From Chryseobacterium sp. G0162 (GTDB lineage: Bacteria > Bacteroidota > Bacteroidia > Flavobacteriales > Weeksellaceae): DNA of 64,000 nt. The DNA lies in contig NZ_CP033922.1 in NCBI RefSeq assembly GCF_003815715.1, positions 558,001 through 622,000 on the forward strand, in the 5' to 3' direction. Below the pieces are notes generated by a model. The model was not told the origin of the DNA. It was given only the letters and a program-made list of their open reading frames with translations, and searched no databases. Shown piece by piece: positions 40,991-50,230 of this stretch (positions are counted from its first letter, which is position 1; each line of letters begins with the position of its first letter). The translations under genes and the position numbers were made by a program.

Positions 40991-42370
40991 ATGAAAAATT
41001 TACTTTTTACCTTAAGTATCTTTTCTTCTTTAATTCTTAATGCTCAAAGCATTAATCTAGAAGAATTTGCCACCGGATTAACTAGCCCGGTAGAGATTAC
41101 GAATGTCAATGACAGCCGGATATTCGTTGTTCAGCAGAACGGTATGATAAAGATTATCCAACCCAATGGAGCCATTAATCCGACTAACTTTCTGAATATT
41201 TCATCAAAAATTCTATATGGAGGGGAAAGAGGACTTTTAGGACTAGCCTTCCATCCACAATACTCAACCAATGGGTATTTTTTTGTGTATTACAATAACA
41301 CAGCAGGAAATGTTGTAACCGCAAGGTATAAAGTAAGCACCACAGATCCCAATGTAGCAGATCCCAATTCTGAAAAAATCCTACTGAACATTCCCAAACC
41401 ATTTGCCAACCATAATGGAGGAAGTATTCATTTTGCTCCTGATGGAAAGCTATGGATCATAACAGGAGATGGAGGAAGTAGTGGTGATCCCAATAATAAT
41501 GCTCAAAACAAGAATTCTCTTCTCGGAAAGATGCTGAGAATAGATGTGGATGCTGCAGATCCGGTTCCATATAATATCCCTTCTGACAATCCTTTTGCAG
41601 GAGCAGGAGTTGATGGAGCAGATGAAATTTGGGCATACGGACTTCGAAATGCCTGGAAATTTTCATTTGATCTTTCCACAGGAAATGCTATGATTGCCGA
41701 CGTAGGCCAGGGAGCTATTGAAGAAATCAACAAAATGCCTATCACACAGGCCGGGATCAATTATGGATGGCGCTGCTATGAAGGAAATAATGCTTATAAC
41801 ACTACAACAGGATGCCCAGCTCAGTCATCAATGACATTTCCTATCGCTGTCTACGATCATTCCGGAGGCAAATGTTCCATCACGGGTGGTTATGTGTACA
41901 GAGGAACTCAATATCCTTCACTTCAGGGAAAATATTTCTTTGCAGACTACTGTTCCAATCAAATTGGTATTCTGGGTACTGATAATTCTATCACATGGAC
42001 AGCTGCCTACAGCGGAAACGGTTTCTCCTCCTTTGGACAAGATTCTCAAAAAGAACTTTATGTAGCAGGAGTGGAGAGCGGGAAAATTTTCAAAATTACA
42101 ACAGGGACATTAGGTACCAACGAAAACAATCTTTCAAATGCCCTAAAAATTTATCCTAATCCAGCCTCCAAAGAAATCTTTATTGATGGAATCAAAGATA
42201 AAAATGTGACACTGGAACTTATCAATGCAGAAGGAAGAAAAGTACTGGAAACAGATAAGATCACAAGTGGTAAAGGCATTGATATTTCCGGTTTACCTTC
42301 CGGGGTTTACTTTATCAATCTGAAATCAGGGAATTTAAAGTCTTACAGCCAGAAATTAATCATCAAGTAA
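40991..42370 (+). CDS. Secreted PQQ-type sugar dehydrogenase with T9SS sorting domain
   Basis: 459 residues. Signal peptide MKNLLFTLSIFSSLILNAQS. Residues about 25-370 are a six-bladed glucose/sorbosone dehydrogenase propeller with GLLGLAFHP, NHNGGSIHFAPDGKLWI, and GDGGSSGDP motifs, the PQQ- and Ca-binding type. Residues about 385-459 are a type A T9SS C-terminal domain (IYPNPASKEIFIDG, ISGLPSGVYFINLKS, KLIIK), which targets the protein outside the outer membrane. Whether it really oxidises sugars is unknown, as some members do not. Confidence 0.88.
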   Translation: MKNLLFTLSIFSSLILNAQSINLEEFATGLTSPVEITNVNDSRIFVVQQNGMIKIIQPNGAINPTNFLNISSKILYGGERGLLGLAFHPQYSTNGYFFVYYNNTAGNVVTARYKVSTTDPNVADPNSEKILLNIPKPFANHNGGSIHFAPDGKLWIITGDGGSSGDPNNNAQNKNSLLGKMLRIDVDAADPVPYNIPSDNPFAGAGVDGADEIWAYGLRNAWKFSFDLSTGNAMIADVGQGAIEEINKMPITQAGINYGWRCYEGNNAYNTTTGCPAQSSMTFPIAVYDHSGGKCSITGGYVYRGTQYPSLQGKYFFADYCSNQIGILGTDNSITWTAAYSGNGFSSFGQDSQKELYVAGVESGKIFKITTGTLGTNENNLSNALKIYPNPASKEIFIDGIKDKNVTLELINAEGRKVLETDKITSGKGIDISGLPSGVYFINLKSGNLKSYSQKLIIK

Positions 42371-42426
42371 ACAACTGATAAAAATCTATTTGAACTTGCT
42401 ATTCTAAGCTAAAAATCAAAGCCAAT

Positions 42427-42457
42427 AAAAAGCGATTCAGTTTTGAATCGCTTTTTA
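42427..42457. terminator. Convergent terminator between the dehydrogenase and hemN
   Basis: AAAAAGCGATTCA (42427-42439), loop GTTT, TGAATCGCTTTTT (42444-42456). A perfect 13-bp stem with T-runs on both strands, so it can end both converging genes. Confidence 0.88.
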
Positions 42458-42459
42458 TT

Positions 42460-43818
42460 TTATATTGTCATGGAGAATATTCTCGTTTCCGGTTTATTTC
42501 TCATCATTCTGAGGTCGAAAACCATTGCTACGTTTCGGGTGAAAGCTCTCCCCGCTTCTGTAATTTTAATTTCTTTACCTGAAATCTCTACCAATCCATC
42601 ATTTTCCATTTCCTTCAGCATATCTAATGCATTATCAAGTTCAGGGAAAGAATTGTCTATCGTAAAAGTCGTTTCAAGTTGACACATCAGATTTAAAATA
42701 TGTCTTCTTACAATCAAATCTTCTTCATTCAGAACGTGTCCTTTCACAACAGGAATTTTACCTTCTTCCACCATCGTCTGATATTCTTCTACCGTCTTCA
42801 CATTCTGGGCAAAAGCATACCAAGAATCTGAAATAGCAGACATTCCAAGTCCTACCATCAGCTGGGTATTGCTTGAAGTATACCCCATAAAATTTCTGTG
42901 AAGTTTTTTATGGATTAGAGATTGGTATAAATCATCATGCTCTAAAGAGAAGTGATCCATTCCTACCTCAATATAGCCTAAATCCTGAAGCAGTTTTTTA
43001 CCATCTTCATATAAACGGCGTTTTTCTTCTCCACTTGGAAGATCATTTTCATCAAAACCTCTCTGCCCTACTCCTTTTACCCATGGAACATGAGCGTAAG
43101 AGTAAAATGCGAGTCTATCCGGCTTCAGCTCCATCGTTTTTCTGATGGTATGTTCCATTGCTTCCCAGGTTTGATGTGGAAGCCCAAATACCAAATCGTG
43201 ACTGATTCCTCTGTAACCAATTTCCTTAGCCCATTCCGTTACATTTTTCACGTTTTCAAAAGGCTGAATTCTGTTGATCGCTTTCTGTACTTTAGGATCA
43301 TAATCCTGAACACCGAAGCTCACTCTTCTGAAACCAAGATCATATAAAGTCTGAAGGTGTTCCTTCGTAGTATTATTCGGGTGCCCTTCAAATGAAAATT
43401 CCGGATGTTCTGCAATCTCTACAGTAGTAAAAATTCCTTCCAACAATGTTTTTAAATTTTCAGGAGAGAAAAACGTAGGAGTACCACCACCAAGGTGTAA
43501 TTCCTTTAATTTTGGTTTTTCATTAAAAAGCTCCAGGTAAAGTTTCCATTCCTTTAAAACACTTTCCAGATAGGGAATTTCAACACTATGTTGTTTGGTA
43601 ATACGCTTATGACATGCACAGAATGTACATAACGCCTCGCAGAAAGGCAAATGAATATAAATAGAAATCCCCTCCTCTGCATTCGTTTCATGAAATGACC
43701 TGATTACGCTCTCCTTCCATCCTTCTGGTGAAAATGTAGAATCATCCCAATAAGGAACGGTAGGATAAGAAGTGTAACGGGGTCCGGGGATATTATATTT
43801 ATCTATTAAAGAGTTCAT
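42460..43818 (-). CDS. hemN: Oxygen-independent coproporphyrinogen III dehydrogenase
   Basis: 452-residue radical-SAM enzyme. Oxidatively decarboxylates coproporphyrinogen III to protoporphyrinogen IX without oxygen, in the cytoplasm. The cluster motif CxxxCxxCxC at Cys60, Cys64, Cys67, Cys69 (FCEALCTFCACHK) and the GGGTPTFF segment are clear. The N-terminal PGPRYTSYPT is typical of true HemN, and separates it from the HemW-type relatives. Length fits HemN (about 457). Confidence 0.95.
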   Translation of the reverse strand: MNSLIDKYNIPGPRYTSYPTVPYWDDSTFSPEGWKESVIRSFHETNAEEGISIYIHLPFCEALCTFCACHKRITKQHSVEIPYLESVLKEWKLYLELFNEKPKLKELHLGGGTPTFFSPENLKTLLEGIFTTVEIAEHPEFSFEGHPNNTTKEHLQTLYDLGFRRVSFGVQDYDPKVQKAINRIQPFENVKNVTEWAKEIGYRGISHDLVFGLPHQTWEAMEHTIRKTMELKPDRLAFYSYAHVPWVKGVGQRGFDENDLPSGEEKRRLYEDGKKLLQDLGYIEVGMDHFSLEHDDLYQSLIHKKLHRNFMGYTSSNTQLMVGLGMSAISDSWYAFAQNVKTVEEYQTMVEEGKIPVVKGHVLNEEDLIVRRHILNLMCQLETTFTIDNSFPELDNALDMLKEMENDGLVEISGKEIKITEAGRAFTRNVAMVFDLRMMRNKPETRIFSMTI

Positions 43819-44077
43819 TTTGAAAAATAAAATTTTATAAGGTGGGGAAATTTAACATTATTAAAATTCCATCCTACAAAATTAACCATTAGTTATGAAT
43901 TTTTACCTATGAATTATATTAGGTTATAGTTTAGAATGAGTCTAAATACACTATTTAAACCTGTTAGAGAAGTAATGATAAATTCTATTAGTTTCATTTA
44001 TTTTTTTGATATGAATAATGAATCATTATCCCTAAAAAATAAAACTGAACCTTTTTTATGATTTAATGATAAAAATT

Positions 44078-45088
44078 TTATTTTATTTTCATTTCCACAA
44101 TCCTATCCTTCCCCGCAAAAACCACTCTATTTTTGTCAATCCACTGACAGACATACAGTCCTTTTTCCTCAGAAATTTTCTTCCATGTTTTTCCAAAATC
44201 TGAAGAGTAACTGACATGCTGATCTCCTACTGCAACAATCTCTTTCCCTTTTGAACCTGGCTTAATTTTCACACAAGTCATATAACCTGCATTCTGACCT
44301 GAAGCCTGAATCTGCCAGGTTTCTCCGCCATCATGAGTGGTAGCAATATTATTGACATTAGCTCCCTGCTTCGTATAATCTCCACCTACTGCAATTCCAA
44401 ACTGGTCATCACTGAAATCAATGGAATACATTCCCTGTGATGATTCTCCCTGAATAAATGGTGTTTTGAAAACTTCCAGTTTTTCATTCTTAAGATTCAA
44501 TCTTAAGATTCTTGAAGCTTTACCCCCTGTAGCAATCCATACATATTTTTTTGTAGAAGAAATATTGGTATTACTGGCTGCAAAAGCCGCTTCACCATCA
44601 TTCAGTTTTAAAGTATTTTTAAACATTCCCCATTTACCCTCTTTATAGACTGCTAATTTTAATAACTGGTCACTGTCTGCATCACTGAAAGCATACGCCA
44701 ATTTATCATTTACAAAATGCAAAGCATCATAAAATGCTGTTTTTGCAGAGTCTGTAAAAATAATCTGTGATTTCAAATCTTTTTTATCAATCCTGAAGAA
44801 ACGGCCTGGGCTTACAATATTAATGGCATAGAATGACGTTTTATCCTGTGCAAGAGTTCTGAACTCAAGCTTTTCATCAGAAAGCTTAACTTGTTTTTGA
44901 TTCTTCGTATCCTTAAGATCTACAAAACCGAATTTGGAGTCTGAACCGCTATACCAAACTTTATGATCATAGAGTTCAAGAGCTCTGATGCTTATTTTAT
45001 CCGTAAATATTGTTTTAATGCTTTCCACCTGTTGGGAAAACGCTAGCATTCCTAAGGATAGGAATCCAATGGAAAAAATCTTTTTCAT
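44078..45088 (-). CDS. Exported BNR/YCF48-like beta-propeller protein
   Basis: 336 residues. Signal peptide MKKIFSIGFLSLGMLAFSQ. Propeller-type repeats follow, with two Asp-box-like motifs (THDGGETWQI and SSDFGKTWKKI). Similar proteins in flavobacteria carry the vague label oxidoreductase. No active-site residues are recognised. It is probably periplasmic or surface-exposed. It stands downstream of the permease gene but is separated from it by a terminator, so it is its own unit. Confidence 0.78.
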   Translation of the reverse strand: MKKIFSIGFLSLGMLAFSQQVESIKTIFTDKISIRALELYDHKVWYSGSDSKFGFVDLKDTKNQKQVKLSDEKLEFRTLAQDKTSFYAINIVSPGRFFRIDKKDLKSQIIFTDSAKTAFYDALHFVNDKLAYAFSDADSDQLLKLAVYKEGKWGMFKNTLKLNDGEAAFAASNTNISSTKKYVWIATGGKASRILRLNLKNEKLEVFKTPFIQGESSQGMYSIDFSDDQFGIAVGGDYTKQGANVNNIATTHDGGETWQIQASGQNAGYMTCVKIKPGSKGKEIVAVGDQHVSYSSDFGKTWKKISEEKGLYVCQWIDKNRVVFAGKDRIVEMKIK

Positions 45089-45111
45089 ATCTCTATTTAT
45101 TGGTTATTTAC

Positions 45112-45134
45112 AAAAAAAACCGCCGAAGCGGTTT
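45112..45134 (-). terminator. Terminator between the BNR protein and permease genes
   Basis: AAACCGC (45117-45123), loop CGAA, GCGGTTT (45128-45134). On the minus strand the stem is followed by five more T. It lies just after the permease stop on that strand and before the BNR gene start. Confidence 0.82.
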
Positions 45135-45137
45135 ATA

Positions 45138-46658
45138 TTATAGTTCATCTTTTTGATATTTCTCAGGATTGTTAAGCTTACTGTTTCTTTTACCATAAAG
45201 GAAATAAACAATTCCACCTAACAATAACCAACCTCCGGAAAGTTCTTTTGCATGATCACTCAGGTTATAAATAAGATATAGGTTGATAATTACTCCTAAT
45301 CCTACTACAATTTTATATGCAGGAACTTTGAAAGGTCTGATCAAATTAGGTTCTTTCTTTCTCATTACCCAAACAGCAATACAAACCAATGTAAATGCAA
45401 ATAAAGTTCCGAAGCTCGTCATATCCGCCAAAGTGGAAATAGGGGTAAATGCTGCAATAAGTGCCACAATAATTCCCAATAAAATAATTCCTTTATAAGG
45501 CGTTTTTGTTTTTGGATGAAGTTCACCAAAGAATTTAGGAATCAAACCATCCTTTGACATACCGATAAAGATTCTGGATTGTCCCATCATCATTACCATT
45601 ACTACAGAAATTAATCCTACAGTAGCAGCAATCGTTACAATATTACTTGCCCAATGTTTTCCTGCAATTTCAAATGCATAGGCTACAGGTGCTTTAATGG
45701 CATCCGGATATTTTCCATTCGGGTTAAAATCTGTATAATGCATCATCCCAGTTAATACAAGAGATACACAGATATATAAAGCTGTACAGATTAATAATGA
45801 AGCGATGATTGCAAACGGTACATCTTTTTTAGGATTGATTGCCTCTCCCGCCTGAGTGGAAACAGCATCGAATCCGATATAGGCAAAGAAAATAGCGGCA
45901 GCTCCAGAAATAATTCCCTGGATACCATATGCTGAAACCATATCTCCCTCAGAGTTTTTGATCGTAACCTGATCCGGAATAAAAGGATTCCAGTTTTTCA
46001 CACCATCCACAGCATTGTAAAGATCGCTATTCGAAAAAATAATATAAGCTCCTGCAATAACTACAAAAATTACAGCTGAAGTTTTCATTAAAACGATCAG
46101 GTTGTTAGCTCCGGCAGCTTCTTTAGTACCTTTTACCAATAAGGCTGTAATCAAAAGAACAAGAATAAATGCAGGCAGGTTCATAGAAAAACCGCTTCCT
46201 GTATAACTTGCAGGATCCGAGGTAAGATAAGCCGGCAAATGAATATTAAAAATCTTCAAAAATTTGGTAAAATATCCGGACCAACTCACAGAAACGGCCA
46301 TACTGGCCATGGCATACTCCAGGATGAGACACCATCCCATTGCCCACGCAAAAATTTCGCCTACTGTACCATACGCATAGGCATACGCAGATCCTTCAAC
46401 AGGAATAATGGAGGCAAACTCCGCATAGCATAATGCTGCAAAAACGCAGGCAATTCCTGCAATAATAAAGGAGATTGCAAGCGCTGGTCCTGCATGATAA
46501 TAGGCTCCTGTTCCTGTAAGAACAAAGATTCCACCTCCAATGATAGCACCTACTCCTATTGCTGTTAAACTCCATTTTCCAAGGACCTTCTTCAGCTCAC
46601 TTTTCTTCATATCTGCCTCATAGGCACTTAGTGGTTTCTTAACCCAAATTTTCGACAT
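45138..46658 (-). CDS. APC-family amino-acid permease
   Basis: 506 residues with 12 or more predicted membrane helices. The first helix has the APC motif GVGAIIGGGIFVLTGTGA (about 36-53), which holds the unwound substrate-binding stretch. FAYIGFDAVSTQAGEAINP (about 261-279) is also typical of cationic/neutral amino-acid transporters of the CAT type. The substrate cannot be stated. It is followed by its own terminator. Confidence 0.9.
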   Translation of the reverse strand: MSKIWVKKPLSAYEADMKKSELKKVLGKWSLTAIGVGAIIGGGIFVLTGTGAYYHAGPALAISFIIAGIACVFAALCYAEFASIIPVEGSAYAYAYGTVGEIFAWAMGWCLILEYAMASMAVSVSWSGYFTKFLKIFNIHLPAYLTSDPASYTGSGFSMNLPAFILVLLITALLVKGTKEAAGANNLIVLMKTSAVIFVVIAGAYIIFSNSDLYNAVDGVKNWNPFIPDQVTIKNSEGDMVSAYGIQGIISGAAAIFFAYIGFDAVSTQAGEAINPKKDVPFAIIASLLICTALYICVSLVLTGMMHYTDFNPNGKYPDAIKAPVAYAFEIAGKHWASNIVTIAATVGLISVVMVMMMGQSRIFIGMSKDGLIPKFFGELHPKTKTPYKGIILLGIIVALIAAFTPISTLADMTSFGTLFAFTLVCIAVWVMRKKEPNLIRPFKVPAYKIVVGLGVIINLYLIYNLSDHAKELSGGWLLLGGIVYFLYGKRNSKLNNPEKYQKDEL

Positions 46659-46799
46659 GTTTTTTTATTTATTAAGGATTTACGAAAATATAAAAAATTT
46701 AGGAATCCTCACGTTTATCGTTAAACTTTCATCATTTATTTTACATTAAGTCTTTAAAAACCTGAGCAACATATTATTTAATTCATTTTAAAAAGTCCA

Positions 46800-46817
46800 T
46801 ATTTTTGTTTATTTTTG
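46800..46817 (+). promoter_or_regulatory. Tandem TATTTTTG boxes before pnuC
   Basis: Two TATTTTTG octamers at 46800-46807 and 46810-46817, 10 bp apart, precede the ATG at 46823. The second lies only 5 nt before it. A TTTA (46787-46790) 19 nt before the second is close to a -33 box. Use of the second box would give a leaderless message. Confidence 0.45.
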
Positions 46818-46822
46818 ATCGC

Positions 46823-47494
46823 ATGAATTTATATGATCTTTTTGTAAAGCCTTACGAAAGCTATGATTCCTTACAGATTATGCTTGAAGCATCAGGTGCT
46901 ATTTTCGGAACTATGAGCGTATATTTTTCAATTAAGAAAAATATATGGGTATATCCTACAGGCATTATTTCAACCCTGATCTATGTATATATTCTTTTTA
47001 ACTTCGGGTTATTAGGTGACTGTCTTATCAATGTTTATTATACTGTGATGAGTGTCTATGGCTGGATATTATGGGCTAAAAATTCAGAAGATCATATCCA
47101 TGTGGATGTTACATGGGCTACAAAAAAGGAATGGTATTACGCATCCATCCTTTTTATCCTGAGCCTGGCATTGGTTACTCTTATTTATTATTATAAACCT
47201 TATATTGACAATCATTTTTCAATGAAAGGAACCAATCTCGGATTATATCATTTGGATTGGGCAAATTGGATGGATGTTTTCACCACTTCAATATTTTTAG
47301 TAGGAATGTGGTTTATGGCCAAACAACGCATTGAGAACTGGATTTTCTGGATTATTGGAGATCTTATTTGCATCCCTATGATGATTTTTAAGGGGCTTGG
47401 CATCACTTCGGTTCAATATTTGGTATTTACTATAATGGCTATCTTAGGATACCTTAATTGGAAAAAAAGTTTTAAAGAAAAAAAAGTACAATAA
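46823..47494 (+). CDS. pnuC: PnuC-family vitamin-precursor transporter
   Basis: 223 residues from ATG 46823 (MNLYDLFVKP). The upstream in-frame start at 46805 lies inside the promoter region. About seven membrane helices. PnuC-type motifs are YPTGIISTLIYVYILF, YYTVMSVYGWILW and ENWIFWIIGDLICIP, with the aromatic residues that bind the nicotinamide riboside ring. Related proteins carry riboflavin or thiamine. No TPP or NAD riboswitch was recognised upstream, so the cargo is uncertain. The lipoprotein gene follows after 4 nt. Confidence 0.88.
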   Translation: MNLYDLFVKPYESYDSLQIMLEASGAIFGTMSVYFSIKKNIWVYPTGIISTLIYVYILFNFGLLGDCLINVYYTVMSVYGWILWAKNSEDHIHVDVTWATKKEWYYASILFILSLALVTLIYYYKPYIDNHFSMKGTNLGLYHLDWANWMDVFTTSIFLVGMWFMAKQRIENWIFWIIGDLICIPMMIFKGLGITSVQYLVFTIMAILGYLNWKKSFKEKKVQ

Positions 47495-47498
47495 AGTT

Positions 47499-48167
47499 AT
47501 GAAAAATTTATTAAAAATAGCAGTTAGTATCTTTGCAATAAGTACATTAACATCTTGTATGGCATATACAGATGGGTATGGCAGCAATGGCTACGGTGAC
47601 CCATATTATAACAATGGATATTACTATGCTCCTTCAGGATATTATGGTAGTGGCGGATATTATGGTAATGACGGCTATTATTATAGAAACAATATTAATT
47701 ACTACTATGATAATGGTGCTCCTTACTATTATGACAATTATAATAACTCCAGAAGAAAAGTATATGTAGAAAGAAGAACTACGGTTACTTCACAAAGACC
47801 TAATAATGGTTTCCGTAATAACGGTTCCAATAACGGAAGATACAATAACGGAAACTCCAATAACAATAGTGGATATCGTGGCGGATTCAGAAATCCAAAC
47901 AGTGGTTATCAGAACAACCAAGGAAATCAAAATAACCAAGGAAATAGGAATAATCAAAGCAGTGGTGGATTCAGAACTCAAAACGGTTTTGAAAACAGAA
48001 GTTCAAGTTCCAATTCAAATTCGGGTGGTTTCAGAAATTCAGAAAGTACGGGTAGCACAAGATCAGAATCCTCAAGTGGAGGTTTTAGAAACAACTCAAG
48101 CAGCAGCCAAAACACAAATTCAAACTCTAATTCAAACAGACAACAGAACAGTGGTGGCTTTAGATAG
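47499..48167 (+). CDS. Low-complexity lipoprotein with Tyr/Gly/Asn and SGGFR repeats
   Basis: 222 residues. Lipobox TLTSCM puts the acylated Cys at 20. The N-terminal half (about 22-85) is Tyr- and Gly-rich. Then a short basic KVYVERRTTVTSQRP segment, and from about 100 to the C-terminus Asn/Ser/Gln-rich sequence punctuated by six GGFR units, the last at the very end. It follows pnuC by 4 nt and ends in a strong hairpin. It is probably an outer-membrane or surface lipoprotein. No family function is known to me. Shadow ORFs on both strands here are due to the repetitive codons. Confidence 0.8.
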   Translation: MKNLLKIAVSIFAISTLTSCMAYTDGYGSNGYGDPYYNNGYYYAPSGYYGSGGYYGNDGYYYRNNINYYYDNGAPYYYDNYNNSRRKVYVERRTTVTSQRPNNGFRNNGSNNGRYNNGNSNNNSGYRGGFRNPNSGYQNNQGNQNNQGNRNNQSSGGFRTQNGFENRSSSSNSNSGGFRNSESTGSTRSESSSGGFRNNSSSSQNTNSNSNSNRQQNSGGFR

Positions 48168-48197
48168 ATTAATTATAAATAACGATTATAAATAAGG

Positions 48198-48225
48198 AAA
48201 CGAACAGTTAACACTGTTCGTTTTT
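48198..48225 (+). terminator. Terminator after the low-complexity lipoprotein gene
   Basis: AACGAACAGT pairs with ACTGTTCGTT across TAAC, a 10-bp perfect stem followed by TTTT. It is about 30 nt after the stop. Confidence 0.87.
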
Positions 48226-48247
48226 CATTTTAAATATATTAATTTTG
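48217..48247 (+). promoter_or_regulatory. Candidate dapF promoter
   Basis: TTCG (48217-48220), 19 nt, then TAATTTTG (48240-48247), an exact TAnnTTTG match. The ATG at 48273 is 25 nt further. The -33 box overlaps the 3' arm of the preceding terminator. Confidence 0.5.
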
Positions 48248-48272
48248 TTTCTTCATTTAGACAAAAAACAAT

Positions 48273-49040
48273 ATGGAATTTTATAAATATCAGGGAACGG
48301 GAAATGACTTTGTAATGGTAGATAACCGTGACCTTCAGTTTCCTAAAGATAAAAAAATTATTGAAAAATTATGTGACAGACGTTTCGGAATAGGTGCCGA
48401 CGGACTTATCCTTTTGGAAAACGATCCTGATTATGATTTTAAAATGGTATACTATAATTCTGATGGCGGAGAAAGCACAATGTGTGGAAATGGCGGAAGA
48501 TGTCTTGTCGCTTTTGCTTTTTTCCTTGACGTTTTTGAAGACAAGTGTAAGTTCATGGCGATAGACGGTGAACATGACGCAGAAATTCATAACGGGATCA
48601 TTAAATTAAAAATGATTGATGTAGACTCCATTTCTTATGACGGAAGTGATGCTGTTTTGAACACAGGCTCTCCTCATTATGTAAAATATGTAGAAAATCT
48701 TGCCGATTATGATGTCTATACTCAAGGACATGGGATCAGAAATTCAGAAAATTATAAAGAAAAAGGGATCAATGTCAACTTTGTAGAAAAAATTTCTGAT
48801 AATGAAATTTTTGTAAGAACCTATGAACGAGGAGTTGAGGACGAAACTTACAGTTGTGGAACAGGAGTTACAGCTTCTGCTTTAACTTTTCTTCAAAAAG
48901 ACAATCTAACTTCCGTAAAAGTTAAAACGCTGGGCGGAAATCTTAAGGTATATGCTGAAAAAAATAATGATTCTTTCTGTAATATCTGGCTGGAAGGTCC
49001 TGCAAAGCAAGTTTTTAAAGGGAAGGTAGAGCTTCTTTAA
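48273..49040 (+). CDS. dapF: Diaminopimelate epimerase
   Basis: 255 residues. Interconverts LL- and meso-diaminopimelate, for lysine and peptidoglycan synthesis. The two catalytic cysteines are Cys71 in MCGNGGRC and Cys195 in SCGTGVTA. FYKYQGTGNDFV at the start is the family N-terminus. The following mltG gene starts 31 nt later on the same strand, so two cell-wall genes may form one unit. Confidence 0.95.
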   Translation: MEFYKYQGTGNDFVMVDNRDLQFPKDKKIIEKLCDRRFGIGADGLILLENDPDYDFKMVYYNSDGGESTMCGNGGRCLVAFAFFLDVFEDKCKFMAIDGEHDAEIHNGIIKLKMIDVDSISYDGSDAVLNTGSPHYVKYVENLADYDVYTQGHGIRNSENYKEKGINVNFVEKISDNEIFVRTYERGVEDETYSCGTGVTASALTFLQKDNLTSVKVKTLGGNLKVYAEKNNDSFCNIWLEGPAKQVFKGKVELL

Positions 49041-49071
49041 AATCAAAAAACTTTTAATCAATAATATAGGA

Positions 49072-50097
49072 ATGAAAAAAGCTATTCTCATTATCATTCT
49101 GCTCGTTTTTGTAGTAGCAGGATTTTTTGGTTTGAGATTTTATAATAAATATTTTGGAAACAATGTAGAAAAGGAGGGTTATGTTTTGATCCCTCATAAG
49201 GCGAACATGAATCAGATCATGGATTCTATTGCTCCCTACATTAAAGACCGTGAATCTTTTGAAACAGTCGCTAAAGATAAAGGTCTTGCTGCCAATTTCA
49301 AGGCAGGGCGCTATCACATCCAAAGCGGAAAAGGAAATACGGACCTTGTTAATATGATTAAAGCAGGTAACCAGTCAGCAAACTCATTCAGAATCGGAGA
49401 TTTTGGAGATATGTACCAAATGATTGGAAAAGTTACCAAAAAAACAGAACTGGACTCCCTTCATTTTGTCAATGATCTTGATGTGGTAGCACAGCAAAAA
49501 GGATATAAAAATGTTGAAGATCTAAAGAAGTATTTCTTCATTGATACTTATAATTTTTTCTGGACTGTAAGCCCAAGAGAGTTTTTCTCAAAATTTGAAG
49601 ACCAGTACAATGAGTTCTGGACCAGTGAAAGGAAAAATAAAGAACAACAATCCGGACTGTCAAGAGAACAGGTTTATGCTCTTGCGTCTATTGTATATAA
49701 AGAATCAGGAGGAAAGAAAGACGAGATGAAAACTATTGCAGGTTTATATTTAAACCGCTATAGAAAAGGGATGAAACTTCAATCTGATCCTACCGTAATC
49801 TATGCGATCAATAAACAGACGAATTTTAAAGAATCAATCAAAAGAGTATTATATAAACACCTGTCTACTCCATCTCCATACAACACTTACGCCAATGCGG
49901 GAATTCCTCCAGGGCCAATTTGCGTAGTGGATAAGAATTCAGTAGATGCTGTTTTAAATGCAGAAAACAACAATTATATATTTATGTGTGCAGATCCTGC
50001 AAGATTTGGATATCATAAGTTTACAGCAAGTGCGGAAGAACATGCTGTAAATGCAAAAGCTTATCAGGACTGGCTCAATTCAAAAAATATAAAATAA
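49072..50097 (+). CDS. mltG: Endolytic peptidoglycan transglycosylase MltG (YceG-like)
   Basis: 341 residues with one N-terminal membrane helix (about 4-24), so it is anchored in the inner membrane with its catalytic part outside. The YceG signature is the ALASIVYKESGGKKDEM segment, whose Glu is the likely catalytic acid, then AGLYLNRYRKGMKLQSDPTV and NTYANAGIPPGPI. It cuts new glycan strands and is linked to chain-length control. It lies beside dapF. Confidence 0.93.
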   Translation: MKKAILIIILLVFVVAGFFGLRFYNKYFGNNVEKEGYVLIPHKANMNQIMDSIAPYIKDRESFETVAKDKGLAANFKAGRYHIQSGKGNTDLVNMIKAGNQSANSFRIGDFGDMYQMIGKVTKKTELDSLHFVNDLDVVAQQKGYKNVEDLKKYFFIDTYNFFWTVSPREFFSKFEDQYNEFWTSERKNKEQQSGLSREQVYALASIVYKESGGKKDEMKTIAGLYLNRYRKGMKLQSDPTVIYAINKQTNFKESIKRVLYKHLSTPSPYNTYANAGIPPGPICVVDKNSVDAVLNAENNNYIFMCADPARFGYHKFTASAEEHAVNAKAYQDWLNSKNIK

Positions 50098-50230
50098 GCT
50101 TTTAGCAGACACCATAATTTTATAGATTAAGAAACAATAATTAAATCATAATATATTGAAAATCAAATAAATATTAATTTTCAACATATTAAGGGTTATC
50201 CTTTCACGATTTTATACAAAAAAATAACCT

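Noticed and set aside
46700..46822. TPP or NAD riboswitch before pnuC
   Set aside because: The spacer between the promoter boxes and the ATG is only about 5-15 nt, too short for either aptamer.
47700..48167. Direct repeats resembling a CRISPR array
   Set aside because: The repeats are in frame with a protein, vary in length and sequence, and have no regular spacers.
47572..48195. ORFs in other frames and on the minus strand
   Set aside because: They lie over the repetitive lipoprotein gene. Their Ile/Thr-rich translations are typical of shadow frames of Asn/Tyr/Gly repeats.
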